A DNA stretch of 64,000 bases from the NCBI RefSeq assembly GCF_026262505.1, contig NC_067205.1:6324001-6388000 (forward strand), given 5' to 3'. The position numbers and the translations under genes were made by a program. Shown here piece after piece: positions 1 to 9,370 of this stretch (positions are counted from its first letter, which is position 1; every line of letters begins with the position of its first letter). Source of the stretch: Trichomonas vaginalis G3 (Eukaryota; Parabasalia; Trichomonadida; Trichomonadidae). The notes under the pieces were generated by a model, which was not told where the DNA came from, did no database searches, and worked only from the letters and a program-made list of their open reading frames with translations.

Positions 1-1
1 C

Positions 2-796
2 GATGCAATGAATACACAAAATTACGCAAAGACTAAAATAATGAATGCACAGAAGGCACGCGTTGCATGTATGTCAAATAAGTTTAAAAACATAAGAGAA
101 ATAGGTGAGGATACATATCAAGTGATGCTTAAAGATAGATTTTATAGATGTGATACATGTTTACAAGAGGCATTCTTCACTTTAGATAATGCTAAATACT
201 GGTATTTAGTTTTCATTTATGATTTTATGTATAAATGCTTGAATGTTAATCGTTTTCATTTCATTGAAGGTGATACTGATTCATCTTATTGGGCAATCGC
301 TGGCGACCCAAATCTTCCTAACACTCAAGCATTTCAAGCAATTGTTACCGATAAACAATTTTATGATAAAAACATTTTCAAATTCGCACCATTTGATTTC
401 TTCTGTTTTGATGAGAAATTTAAACCTAAATTAAAGAATAAAGCTGAAGAAAAAGCACATGAGAAAAAATTATTGGGTTTAGCAATTGAGAAACAAGGTG
501 ATAACATGGTTGCTTTATGTCCTAAGTGTTATACATCATTCAACGGTTCAATTGATGGAAGTTTTAAAAAGATTGCACAAAAAATGAAAGGTGTTAGTTT
601 ACGACAAAATAAACAATTAACACCTAAAAATTATTTGGATATAATAAATGATAAAGTGATATTTGATGGTCAAAATATTAATTTACAACTTAAAAACGGG
701 TCAATGACTCGCTTAACAATCGGTAAGACTGCATTAACAGGAGCACACACTAAGGCTGTATGTTGTGAAAATGGATGTTGTATGCCATTTATTTAA
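2..796 (+). CDS. Polinton DNA polymerase B, C-terminal part
   Basis: Family B DNA polymerase fragment, open at the left window edge, so only the C-terminal ~265 residues are visible. The family C motif is seen as EGDTDSSYWA at about residues 85-95 counted from the first internal Met; its two aspartates bind catalytic metals in this family. Downstream are Cys-rich pairs (CPKC, CCENGCC) that could bind zinc. In Polintons this enzyme replicates the element, probably by protein priming (family knowledge). It is followed after ~125 bp by the integrase gene on the same strand. Part of the Polinton fossil. Confidence 0.82.
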   Translation, partial: DAMNTQNYAKTKIMNAQKARVACMSNKFKNIREIGEDTYQVMLKDRFYRCDTCLQEAFFTLDNAKYWYLVFIYDFMYKCLNVNRFHFIEGDTDSSYWAIAGDPNLPNTQAFQAIVTDKQFYDKNIFKFAPFDFFCFDEKFKPKLKNKAEEKAHEKKLLGLAIEKQGDNMVALCPKCYTSFNGSIDGSFKKIAQKMKGVSLRQNKQLTPKNYLDIINDKVIFDGQNINLQLKNGSMTRLTIGKTALTGAHTKAVCCENGCCMPFI

Positions 797-922
797 TACA
801 ATTTAAAATTTTATTTTTAATGAAATGCCACAGAAGAGACAAAAGGAACCATAAATAATGGTTTTGATACTATGATTCAAAGAGGTGGGCACCCTTAAAA
901 CACTTATTTTATTTTTATATAA

Positions 923-2443
923 ATGGATAGCGCAGATTTAAAAAATTTAATTTATGATTTAGTACTTAATCAAAATTTTCTTAGTTATTATGAATTAAAA
1001 TCATATCTCCAAAAATATAATAATAATATAACGGGTGATGATATGGAATATTATTATCCATATTATAAAAATGAAATTTTGAAATATCATAATAAAATAA
1101 TTTCTGAAATTAAAGACAAAATTAAAAATAATGAATATACAAAGGGAAAAACTAAATCACAACTTAAACAGTTGAAAGATTTCAAAAATAAAGTATTAAC
1201 AGAAGAAGATATTGATGAATTATATAATTTATATAATCCTGAGCCGCAAAAACAAAAGGTGCAAAACGCCCAGGTTCTTCAGACCATAAATGAAGCACAA
1301 GCTTTAATTTATGATTCATTAGTTAAACCATATTCAGCCCGACTTTTAAATGAAGATCAACTTTTGGAATTCATCCTTCAACATAAACTCGAAGCGGGAA
1401 AGTATATCAAACCTTTATATACAGCATATTTAAAACAAATGAATAGAATACATCCAGAATTAATGAAGGGGGGAATGAATTCCAAAACTTCATCATCCAA
1501 AATCAAAGCAGATAAAATTAAACCACTTGCAACACCAAAACCTCCAACGACAGTACCGCCTCCTCCTTCAGTTAATCCTTCATCATTCACTTTATTATAT
1601 CCATTTCAAACATTAAAGAAGCAAAAAGATTTTAAAAAGGATTTCAAGATATTAAATAAACCAATTGACCCGAAAATTCAACCGTTAAAGGAAAAATTTA
1701 GTCGCCCTTCATTTGCACCATATCCATATTCATACGAAATCGATCATTTAGAATATTCAAAAGGAAACGTTACTTATTTATTTGCCATTAACATTAACAC
1801 TAGATATTTATATTGCATTCCAGTGAAAGGGAAAACAGAACAGGAAACAAGAAGAGCTATTCAATACTTACTAGATCATGAAAGAGTAGATAATATCAGG
1901 GGTGATGGTGATAAAGGATTTCAGGCAACTATGACTCATTATTTCCCACAAATTAATTTTTTCTTTTCATCCTCTCCATATACGTTTCATAATAAAATAG
2001 TTGATGCGGTAATGAGAACTCTTAGAGATGCGTTAGGGGTTAACGGTCAGATATACTGGGATGGAAATCATGACTCCATCATACAACAGTTAGTATATTA
2101 TTATAATAATACATGGCATAGAACTATAAACATGAAACCAGTGGAAATGAAAAATGATATTTCAAAAGAATGGGAATATATTAGAAAGCAAATGGAAAGG
2201 TTGAATGATGTTAAACGTGAACAAATTAATTCGGGGCTCATGAATTTTAAACAAGGGGATAAAGTTTTGATTCATCTCGATTATGGAAAAACTAATAAAT
2301 CAATGACAAAAAGAAGACGAAGATTTGACACAATAGCTGAATTTGTTAGATATATTAACGGCAATGTATTAGTTGAAGTTGACAATAAATTAATAGAAAT
2401 TCCGATTTATTTTATTACTCCATTATATTTAAATAATATTTAA
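923..2443 (+). CDS. Polinton retroviral-like integrase
   Basis: 506-residue protein. The N-terminal ~220 residues are Lys/Asn-rich with predicted helices, then a Pro-rich linker (about 190-215). The C-terminal half looks like an rve-type integrase core: an aspartate in IDHLEYS, then a segment with RGDGDKGF, and a following HNKIVDAVMRTLRD stretch, all in the expected order. After it, a basic region (TKRRRRF) and a short beta-rich tail resembling a chromodomain-like end. Integrases of this kind insert Polintons into chromosomes with short target duplications (family knowledge). The ATG is preceded closely by TTTTTATATAA, a spacing seen at several genes of this element. Confidence 0.8.
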   Translation: MDSADLKNLIYDLVLNQNFLSYYELKSYLQKYNNNITGDDMEYYYPYYKNEILKYHNKIISEIKDKIKNNEYTKGKTKSQLKQLKDFKNKVLTEEDIDELYNLYNPEPQKQKVQNAQVLQTINEAQALIYDSLVKPYSARLLNEDQLLEFILQHKLEAGKYIKPLYTAYLKQMNRIHPELMKGGMNSKTSSSKIKADKIKPLATPKPPTTVPPPPSVNPSSFTLLYPFQTLKKQKDFKKDFKILNKPIDPKIQPLKEKFSRPSFAPYPYSYEIDHLEYSKGNVTYLFAININTRYLYCIPVKGKTEQETRRAIQYLLDHERVDNIRGDGDKGFQATMTHYFPQINFFFSSSPYTFHNKIVDAVMRTLRDALGVNGQIYWDGNHDSIIQQLVYYYNNTWHRTINMKPVEMKNDISKEWEYIRKQMERLNDVKREQINSGLMNFKQGDKVLIHLDYGKTNKSMTKRRRRFDTIAEFVRYINGNVLVEVDNKLIEIPIYFITPLYLNNI

Positions 2444-2464
2444 TTTTTTTTTATTTCGTAAGAA

Positions 2465-2785
2465 ATGAGTGACAACAAAGCAGCCAAGAGTCCTGATTTA
2501 ATTAAGATTCAGAGTCCAGACGATGAATATAAAAAGAAACTAAACAGAATTAAATCAAAAATATGCTATTACAAAAAGAAGTCGCAATGCGGTGGGGTTG
2601 ATGCCCATAAAACTAAAGTAATTGAAAACGATAAAGAGAAGAAGGAAATAATCGAAAAATTAGAAACTTACCGTTCAATCCTTAAACTGAGTGAGGCAAA
2701 AATAAAAGAATTTAATAGAATAAATAAATTGATTGGAAGAGATGAATTTAATAAAGATGAATTTTTAAACTCAATCCAAATTTAA
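2465..2785 (+). CDS. Polinton small charged protein, unknown
   Basis: 106-residue protein, very rich in Lys, Glu and Ile, most likely helical or coiled-coil over residues 20-95. It starts 22 bp after the integrase stop on the same strand. I recognise no domain. It could be a small structural or DNA-binding accessory protein of the element; that is a guess from composition only. The tandem array begins about 35 bp after its stop. Confidence 0.5.
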   Translation: MSDNKAAKSPDLIKIQSPDDEYKKKLNRIKSKICYYKKKSQCGGVDAHKTKVIENDKEKKEIIEKLETYRSILKLSEAKIKEFNRINKLIGRDEFNKDEFLNSIQI

Positions 2786-2819
2786 TTTTTATTCCTCTTC
2801 GACAACGTCTCGAATAACT

Positions 2820-3626
2820 GAAGGTGCTACCATGTTACCATGTGCTACCAGGTTAATGAACTTCTCTGAAAAAATGAGACAACATGACATTTAGACAACA
2901 ACACAGGAGGAAGGCAGTTATGAATTATTTTTGAAGAACTGAAGGTGCTACCATGTTACCATGTGCTACCAGGTTAATGAACTTCTCTGAAAAAATGAGA
3001 CAACATGACATTTAGACAACAACACAGGAGGAAGGCAGTTATGAATTATTTTTGAAGAACTGAAGGTGCTACCATGTTACCATGTGCTACCAGGTTAATG
3101 AACTTCTCTGAAAAAATGAGACAACATGACATTTAGACAACAACACAGGAGGAAGGCAGTTATGAATTATTTTTGAAGAACTGAAGGTGCTACCATGTTA
3201 CCATGTGCTACCAGGTTAATGAACTTCTCTGAAAAAATGAGACAACATGACATTTAGACAACAACACAGGAGGAAGGCAGTTATGAATTATTTTTGAAGA
3301 ACTGAAGGTGCTACCATGTTACCATGTGCTACCAGGTTAATGAACTTCTCTGAAAAAATGAGACAACATGACATTTAGACAACAACACAGGAGGAAGGCA
3401 GTTATGAATTATTTTTGAAGAACTGAAGGTGCTACCATGTTACCATGTGCTACCAGGTTAATGAACTTCTCTGAAAAAATGAGACAACATGACATTTAGA
3501 CAACAACACAGGAGGAAGGCAGTTATGAATTATTTTTGAAGAACTGAAGGTGCTACCATGTTACCATGTGCTACCAGGTTAATGAACTTCTCTGAAAAAA
3601 TGAGACAACATGACATTTAGACAACA
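2820..3626. repeat. 121-bp tandem array, about 6.7 copies
   Basis: Units begin with GAAGGTGCTACCATG at 2820, 2941, 3062, 3183, 3304, 3425 and 3546, an exact 121-bp period. The copies read as identical by eye, so the array is young or kept uniform. Each unit contains a small internal repeat, GTGCTACCATG / CCATGTGCTACC. It has no open frame across units and lies between the small charged protein and the primase-helicase of the Polinton. Confidence 0.95.
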
Positions 3627-3699
3627 GTCCTGGAAATTTGATGCAGTCCAAAAATAAAGTTAGTTTTAAAATTATTTTTATTTTTTTATTCCTATATAA

Positions 3700-5487
3700 A
3701 TGACAGCAACAAACAACAACAATAACTTTATCATTTCTGATGAACAAGTTATTGATTCATTAGCTGAGGAATTAGTTGTGGCAGAAACTAAAACCCTCAA
3801 CGAAAGAATTGGTGAAAACAAGATTGATTTACATAACTACCTCAAACACGATGGAGGAAGAGGAAGGAAAACTGGTATGGCTTTATTAGTAAATAAAATT
3901 TCAAATTTAACGATTATAGATGTTGATATCAATAAATCATACAATGATGAACTTAAAGAAACAGTTAGAAAAGATATTTTATCAAAACTTTCGGATAAAG
4001 ATGTTATCGTTAAAACCGCTTCAGGAGGTCTTCACATTTATTGCAACACTAATTTCTTCTATGCAGTTTCGAACAGAATGATTAAATGTTATTCTTGCAA
4101 TGATTATGATATTGACATAATGACTTCTATTGATGATTCAAAGCGTTCTTTAGTAGTTATGGCTGATTCAAGAGTTCGCAAGAATGCATCAGAACCAATC
4201 AATACATACTCATTCATTCGCGGAAGTTATGATTCAACATTAACCAGAACAGTGAATGATATATTAAATGATTTGAATATTAAGGTAAGAGTTGAACAAA
4301 AGAACGAAGAAATAAAGAGTATAATGAATGAAAACAAAGATGTAAACATTGACGATAAACTTGCCCAGAGCATAGTTGATGGCATCTGTGATTTTGAAGT
4401 ACATAATGACGGTGGGAACATGAATTTGGAAAAAGAAATAACATTATTCACACTGTTTCAAGCAATTAATTCGTTACCTAATCATTTAATTAATGAAGCA
4501 TACGATAACGTTTATAACTTCTGCAGTTTAACAGAAAATGCAAAAAGTAATTTTGAAAAAGCACGTGGTAGATATGCACATTTAATGACTTCTCCATTTG
4601 TTTTAGTGAAGATTCTAAAACTATACCAAAAGGAATATTATGATGAATATGTTTTACCTTTATTACGTAAGCCAAAAATAACATTTGATATAAAACTTGA
4701 TGACTCGTTTTTGATAACAGATATTAGACGCAAGGCTGAAAATCATCAGTATAAAAACAGTTCTGAAGTAATTGAGGATTTATCACGTGTAATCCGTTTT
4801 GTAGATTATGGAAACAAATACTTCATTCAAAAGGACTATAATATCCACGACAAAATGAATCAAATATCATTCGTTCTTCAATCAAACATGAAAGAGTCAC
4901 TTAAAATGATTAAATTATTTAAAGAAGAAGGTAAAACAATAACAGCATGGGACGTACTATTAAATCAATTGTCTTCATTAACCGTTAAGGGTGTTTGCTT
5001 TAAATCTGATTCTCCAGATGTTTTCTCAACGTTTCAAGGTTATAAATACAACATTCTCGAAAAGCTTGATTACTCAAAAATTGAGATGTTTATGAATTTC
5101 ATTAAAGAAGCCATTTGTGATAATAACGATGAAGTGTATAAATACCTTCTCGGCTGGATTGCATCAATGATTCAACATCCAGGAATCAAGAATGAAACAG
5201 CAATTATTTTGAAAGGACTTCAGGGAACAGGTAAAAACAGATTTACAGACATTATTTCTGAACTCCTCGCCGGTTATTCATGTAAAAACATTACTGAAAT
5301 AAGTGAGCTAACGGGTAATTTCAATTCAGTAGTTGAGAATAAAATGTTTCTTGTACTTAATGAACTCAAGAATGTTGGTGAAGATAGACTCGCAAACTTC
5401 AACGCTTTGAAATCATTCAGTGGTCTAGTTAATGAGTCCTCGTATTCTTCTGTGCATTCATTCACTCCATCTAAATCAGAAGCTTGA
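3700..5487 (+). CDS. Primase-helicase of the Polinton
   Basis: 595-residue protein. The N-terminal part resembles an archaeo-eukaryotic primase: IDVDINK at about residues 69-75 supplies a DxD pair and KTASGGLHIYC at about 107-117 fits the downstream histidine motif. The C-terminal part has a helicase/ATPase P-loop, GLQGTGKN at about 506-513, followed by LVLNELKN, which fits the Walker B position of superfamily 3 (D5-like) helicases. Such fusions prime and unwind DNA in large DNA viruses and related elements. The ATG follows TTTTTTATTCCTATATAA. It converges on the capsid-like frame on the other strand. Part of a broken element. Confidence 0.75.
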   Translation: MTATNNNNNFIISDEQVIDSLAEELVVAETKTLNERIGENKIDLHNYLKHDGGRGRKTGMALLVNKISNLTIIDVDINKSYNDELKETVRKDILSKLSDKDVIVKTASGGLHIYCNTNFFYAVSNRMIKCYSCNDYDIDIMTSIDDSKRSLVVMADSRVRKNASEPINTYSFIRGSYDSTLTRTVNDILNDLNIKVRVEQKNEEIKSIMNENKDVNIDDKLAQSIVDGICDFEVHNDGGNMNLEKEITLFTLFQAINSLPNHLINEAYDNVYNFCSLTENAKSNFEKARGRYAHLMTSPFVLVKILKLYQKEYYDEYVLPLLRKPKITFDIKLDDSFLITDIRRKAENHQYKNSSEVIEDLSRVIRFVDYGNKYFIQKDYNIHDKMNQISFVLQSNMKESLKMIKLFKEEGKTITAWDVLLNQLSSLTVKGVCFKSDSPDVFSTFQGYKYNILEKLDYSKIEMFMNFIKEAICDNNDEVYKYLLGWIASMIQHPGIKNETAIILKGLQGTGKNRFTDIISELLAGYSCKNITEISELTGNFNSVVENKMFLVLNELKNVGEDRLANFNALKSFSGLVNESSYSSVHSFTPSKSEA

Positions 5488-6155
5488 AGCATACGTGTAA
5501 AGAATATGTCACCCACTGTGGTCATCGCTTGATCGGGGAAGTTTCTGGAATCTATAGTGACCTGAAGACCTCGAAGCATTGGATTTTCTAAAACCGTTCT
5601 TTGCATTGCATTCTTCGGAAATGTTAACACAACATCTGTAACATTATGAAGAGCGTATGAGAAATCTGAGCTGATACCTTCAGGAGTGATGCAACCTCCA
5701 TTTAGTGAACGAACGTCAATATGTTGAGCTGGAATCATGAATGGATCTTCCTTACTAAATAAACGTGGTATTGCTTTAACTGATTCTTCAATTAAACCGT
5801 ATCCTGGTGTAATGCATTTATCCTCTAAAACTTCCATCTTTGTGCATGAAATAATAACGTCATCAACTGTTGCGTCAGCAGATGTAGCGGCTAAGCTTGT
5901 AATTAATTTGGCAGGAAGTCCGATTTGTTGGAATTTGCGATCATATTTATAAACATGATTCATAATCTTTTCATAATTTTCATCAGTTATCTTTTCATAA
6001 ACGTAATTTTGTAAATCAGCAACTCTTAACGGGTCAACCTGACAAAATACTAAAGTATCCCTGAAAACATAATATTTAAGAATGATATCACCAAATGATT
6101 TAGGATAATCATCGAACGCCTGAAATGCTAACAAATCATTTACCGGAATAATCAT
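5274..6155 (-). CDS. Capsid-like protein part (Polinton major capsid candidate)
   Basis: 293-residue open frame. The middle carries long beta-rich stretches such as NPMLRGLQVTIDSRNFPD followed by GDIFFTRMLQASD, which resemble the second jelly roll of Polinton double-jelly-roll major capsid proteins. The assignment rests on general sequence character and on position in a Polinton, not on a catalytic motif. The neighbouring minus-strand frame at 6152-6724 abuts it and may be another part of the same or a sister capsid gene. Part of a broken element. Confidence 0.5.
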   Translation of the reverse strand: MIIPVNDLLAFQAFDDYPKSFGDIILKYYVFRDTLVFCQVDPLRVADLQNYVYEKITDENYEKIMNHVYKYDRKFQQIGLPAKLITSLAATSADATVDDVIISCTKMEVLEDKCITPGYGLIEESVKAIPRLFSKEDPFMIPAQHIDVRSLNGGCITPEGISSDFSYALHNVTDVVLTFPKNAMQRTVLENPMLRGLQVTIDSRNFPDQAMTTVGDIFFTRMLQASDLDGVNECTEEYEDSLTRPLNDFKALKFASLSSPTFLSSLSTRNILFSTTELKLPVSSLISVMFLHE

Positions 6156-6724
6156 ATCAAAAGTGACATCAACTTCTTCATTGCTTTCTTGAAAACTTCT
6201 GAAGGGTCAATATATTTACCACATACTGAGTTATCATATTTTTGAACATTATTATATAACGAATGAACAAACTTTTTAACTTTCCTTTCTGATTTTGGTT
6301 TATATGTTGCAAATGCGAAAGATTCACGGGCGCAATCCATCTGAAGATAACCAGCATCACCTCTTTCGGTTTCTACTTCTAATTGTTTAAAGCTTTGATT
6401 TGATGATTTGTAACCAACGAATAAACGCATGCATTTAAAAGCGGCATCACATGTGAAAGCTTTATTTGAAACTAGAGTTGCTTTAACTTTGCGTTTAATA
6501 TATGTGTCACCTAATTGGTTCACATCATGAGCCGGATTTGTAATTCTTAAATGAGTTTGTTTATCATCAAAATATGGAGCATCAGAGTCATAGCATGAAC
6601 TTTCAAGTTCTCTATAATATCTTCTACCGTCATTCTTTGCGAATATTTCATTTATCTTTTCGAATGAATGAAACACATTTCCATTAATCGGTTTAGTGTT
6701 TGGCACCAAATAGTTAGTCGTCAT
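6152..6724 (-). CDS. Capsid-associated protein part of the Polinton
   Basis: 190-residue protein with a mix of beta-rich and helical segments, beginning MTTNYLVPNTKPINGNVF. I recognise no motif of known function. Its place directly upstream of the capsid-like frame, on the same strand and overlapping it by four bases, suggests it is the upstream part of a capsid gene or a separate minor capsid gene. The ATG is preceded in gene orientation by a T-rich then AT-rich stretch, like other genes of the element. Confidence 0.45.
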   Translation of the reverse strand: MTTNYLVPNTKPINGNVFHSFEKINEIFAKNDGRRYYRELESSCYDSDAPYFDDKQTHLRITNPAHDVNQLGDTYIKRKVKATLVSNKAFTCDAAFKCMRLFVGYKSSNQSFKQLEVETERGDAGYLQMDCARESFAFATYKPKSERKVKKFVHSLYNNVQKYDNSVCGKYIDPSEVFKKAMKKLMSLLI

Positions 6725-6794
6725 TTATTTAATAAATAAAAAATCAAAATTAAAAGATGAAAATGAATTTTTAATTTTAATGAAATAATCAACT

Positions 6795-7010
6795 ATGGCT
6801 GCAGGATTCTTTAAAAAATTATGGGATAAAGTAAAAAGAGGAGCGCATAAAGTTTGGGAAACAATGAAGAAAGGAGCAAATTGGATATTTAAGAATAAAG
6901 AAGCAATTAGTGACGTTGCTGAATCAATAACGCCAAAAGCTGCCCCAATAAGAGAAATTTTAAATAAAGGAGAAAAAGTTTATCAAAGACTTCAACCGAT
7001 ACTAAGATAA
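6795..7010 (+). CDS. Short amphipathic protein, Polinton (copy 1)
   Basis: 71-residue basic protein starting MAAGFFKKLWDKVKRGAHK, with an amphipathic helix pattern (hydrophobic every third or fourth residue, lysines between). The first eleven residues match those of the next gene, which lies on the opposite strand and converges on this one. Small membrane-active or DNA-condensing virion proteins are known from related viruses (for example adenovirus VI and X-like proteins), and that is a possible role here; it is inferred only from composition and context. Confidence 0.55.
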   Translation: MAAGFFKKLWDKVKRGAHKVWETMKKGANWIFKNKEAISDVAESITPKAAPIREILNKGEKVYQRLQPILR

Positions 7011-7030
7011 AAATAATATTTATTTTTCCA

Positions 7031-7267
7031 CTATCTACCTCCTATTTTATTAAGTATTCCTTCAGCTATTCCACCAATTGCGTTACCTGCTTGTGCTCCC
7101 ATCGCCGGATTACCTGCTTTAGTACCTAATACTCCACCTATGATAGTTCCCGCCGTTTTCGCTACTGGTGCCAAAAAGTTTGCTACAGGTTTAATAATAT
7201 TTTTATGAACCCAACCCGCAGCTTTCTTAATTCCATCCCATAATTTTTTAAAGAATCCTGCCGCCAT
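7031..7267 (-). CDS. Short amphipathic protein, Polinton (copy 2)
   Basis: 78-residue protein starting MAAGFFKKLWDGIKKAAGW, then a Gly/Ala-rich hydrophobic stretch (about 30-70, with GTIIGGVLGTKAG) that could insert in membrane. It shares its N-terminal eleven residues with the convergent gene at 6795-7010, so the two arose by duplication. The stop codons of the two genes are only ~20 bp apart. A virion membrane-active protein is a reasonable guess; no direct motif proves it. Confidence 0.55.
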   Translation of the reverse strand: MAAGFFKKLWDGIKKAAGWVHKNIIKPVANFLAPVAKTAGTIIGGVLGTKAGNPAMGAQAGNAIGGIAEGILNKIGGR

Positions 7268-7333
7268 TTCTGATTTAATATTAATTAAAAAATATATTTC
7301 ATCACTTATATTCTAATTTTTATTTAATGATAA

Positions 7334-7702
7334 ATGAAACCAATTTTAAAAATAAATGAAACAGAGGAGGAAGAAATAAATGAAAGTGAAAATGTTCAAC
7401 AAAAAATAAACATTGTTAAACCAATTACTGAAATAAAAATTTTTTCATCTGTTGAAGAATTTAATGACTATTATGCTAACAATAAAAAATTATTTGAAGA
7501 ATTGACAACGTGTAAATTGAATAAAATGTTTAAAGTTGATGGATTCAAAATTTCAAAAATAAAAGGAGTGGTTAGTTTGAAATCTATTCCTCAATCAAGA
7601 ATCACCTCATTAATGAAAATTGATGATTTAACAAAAAGAATAGAAGAGATTGAAGAAAGAATGAATCAAATAATTGATTTCATAAATTCAAATAATCATT
7701 AG
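7334..7702 (+). CDS. Polinton coiled-coil protein, unknown
   Basis: 122-residue acidic-then-basic protein. Residues 1-30 are Glu-rich, and residues 90-118 (DDLTKRIEEIEERMNQIIDF) form a clear heptad coiled coil. Between them is a mixed segment ending VVSLKSIPQSRITSLMKI. It starts divergently from the short amphipathic gene at 7267, sharing a ~65-bp AT-rich intergenic stretch. Role unknown; a small structural protein is possible. Confidence 0.5.
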   Translation: MKPILKINETEEEEINESENVQQKINIVKPITEIKIFSSVEEFNDYYANNKKLFEELTTCKLNKMFKVDGFKISKIKGVVSLKSIPQSRITSLMKIDDLTKRIEEIEERMNQIIDFINSNNH

Positions 7703-7866
7703 TTTCTTAAAGTTCAATGTTGAACTCATCAAATTCATCTTCATCATTACCATTACTCTTTCAACTCTATCTTTTGATAGTCTTGCGTTTAATTTTTCGT
7801 AAGACATGAATTTTTAAAAATTTTTTTATTTTTTTATTTTTTTATTTCATTATGGTAGTGAATCTT

Positions 7867-7986
7867 TCATTCATGAAAATATTTATTTTCAATTTCTTCT
7901 TCTCGTTTATGAGGTCTTTGATTATGACTCCATTGATTCCATTCAGGATTTAAACAATGTTTAATTAATCGCGGAATATCTGACAT
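7867..7986 (-). CDS. Very small open frame at the Polinton edge
   Basis: 39-residue frame, MSDIPRLIKHCLNPEWNQW onwards, ending in a Glu-rich tail. The ATG is directly preceded in gene orientation by GCTATATATAG, like the AT-rich leaders of other genes in the element. Too short to assign a family; it could be real or chance. Confidence 0.3.
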   Translation of the reverse strand: MSDIPRLIKHCLNPEWNQWSHNQRPHKREEEIENKYFHE

Positions 7987-8065
7987 CATCTATATATAGC
8001 TTCTTTTATAAAAGATAAAAAAATAAATTATTTTAAAATTAATGTTAATTTTTTAAATAAATATA

Positions 8066-9367
8066 TAGGGTGTCCAAAGGTGTGTTTAGCACAAACCTGA
8101 ATACTGCGAATAGAAATAAACAAGTTACATATATATAAAGTTTATTTAAATATAATCACCATTGGATTCAATCACGCGTTCGCAGCGATCGATCCAGGCT
8201 TGAAAGACACGCTTTAAATCATCATGAGAAAATTGCTCAAATTGCTCTCTTACAAAATTTTCAAGATCATCTGGACTCGCGAATTCGCGTCCTTCAGCTC
8301 TCTTTTTTAGCGTGCCGAATAAATAAAAGTCAGAGGGTGCAATACCAGGTGAATAAATTGGGTTTGGAACAACTTTGACATTGTTTTCCACCAAGTAATT
8401 CATTACCTTATGACTTTTGTGAACTCTTGAATTATCAAAATGAATTGCAAACTTTTGTTTTTGTTGTTTGGATTTCTCAAACTCATCAGAATTGATAATT
8501 TGAGTAAGAACATTGTCAATTAGATACTGAGCATTCATCGTATTAGGTTTTTGAAGAATATCAATTGCGATGATGCCATTCACGCCCCAAAAAACCGACA
8601 ACATCATCATTGGTGTGTCAATTTTTTTCTTCGGGAATGTTTGCGGATTTTCATCCTTCGGATCCACATGATTTTGGCTTCTGTTGCATATTGAAACCAA
8701 GACTCGTCCCCTGTTACTAAAAAGCGAAACTTCTTGGATTGATACGCACCCAATATAGAGAGGAGCTCTTTCGAAGATTGGACTCTAGATTTTTTTTGAA
8801 CTGAATTAAGGTTGTGCGGAACCCAACGTGTATACGCTAGTTTGTAGTTCAAATAATTGTGCAGATAATAACTGACTGTTGTACGTGGTATCTTTGTCAT
8901 CTCCTCTATCCTTCTGAGTGATGCTCTTGGGTCTTCATCTAGCGCTTGAAGAATTGCTTTGATTTTTCTTTGATCCGGCGATTTTTTGTCAATTTTTATG
9001 ATGGGCGCCTTTTTGTTCATGAAGTGATACATCCTAACATGATACGTTACAGTGGAATAGCTAGGAGCATCCATACCGAAGCATTTTACCAATGTCTCGT
9101 AGATTTTTTTACAGTCTTTGCATTTTTTTGCAAGAGCGAGGATGTTTTCTTTATGATTCATTAAAAAAATGAAAAAAAACCGCCAAAATTTCCCACGAAA
9201 CCGCCTCTTGTCTCAAAATTCATTTTATATCCCGGCATGGCGCCAAAATACAACTTACTCATCATATACATATATTCATATTTTTTATTATATATTTATA
9301 ATCAGCATATATCTCCTTTAATAGTCTCATATAGAGCGCTGTGCTAAACGCACCGTTGGACACCCTA
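8066..9367. mobile_element. mariner element (Tvmar1-like), 1.3 kb
   Basis: The ends are inverted repeats of roughly 30 bp beginning TAGGGTGTCCAA and reading on to GTTTAGCACA, with few mismatches. They are flanked by TA on both sides, the target site of Tc1/mariner elements. The only gene is a mariner transposase on the minus strand. Length and repeats agree with what is known of Tvmar1 in Trichomonas vaginalis. It inserted at or near the end of the Polinton, so it is younger than it. Confidence 0.9.
8146..9161 (-). pseudogene. mariner transposase, one frameshift
   Basis: Cut-and-paste transposase. The N-terminal half (from ATG at 9161) has paired helix-turn-helix regions: a first one near KKIYETLVKCFG and a second near DPRASLRRIEEMTKIPRTTV. 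Catalytic residues are visible as GDESW (first Asp), HFDNSRVH (second Asp) and APSDFYLF (third Asp), with 34 residues between the last two, the DD34D mark of mariners. The reading frame changes between GDESWFQYATEAK and NHVDPKDENP, around 8,667-8,690, a one-base shift; otherwise the protein reads through to the stop near 8,146. The copy is thus probably dead by a single change, which implies a recent insertion. Confidence 0.9.
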
Positions 9368-9370
9368 TAT

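Larger units (their letters stand above)
1..8065. mobile_element. Polinton/Maverick fossil, right-hand part
   Basis: This stretch carries the gene set that defines Polintons: a protein-primed-type DNA polymerase B tail, a retroviral-like integrase, a capsid-like protein, short amphipathic proteins and coiled-coil proteins, with a primase-helicase added. Genes lie on both strands, closely packed. The left part lies outside the window. The right edge is uncertain: the last gene-like sequence ends near 7,990 and a mariner follows at 8,066, so the true terminus may be just before or beyond the mariner. The element is broken, with at least a few breaks, and I see no packaging ATPase or cysteine protease here. 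Several long open frames and identical internal repeats suggest a fairly young copy. A short open-frame remnant near 7,690-7,807 (minus) probably also belongs to it. Maverick elements are very abundant in Trichomonas vaginalis (established knowledge). Confidence 0.85.
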
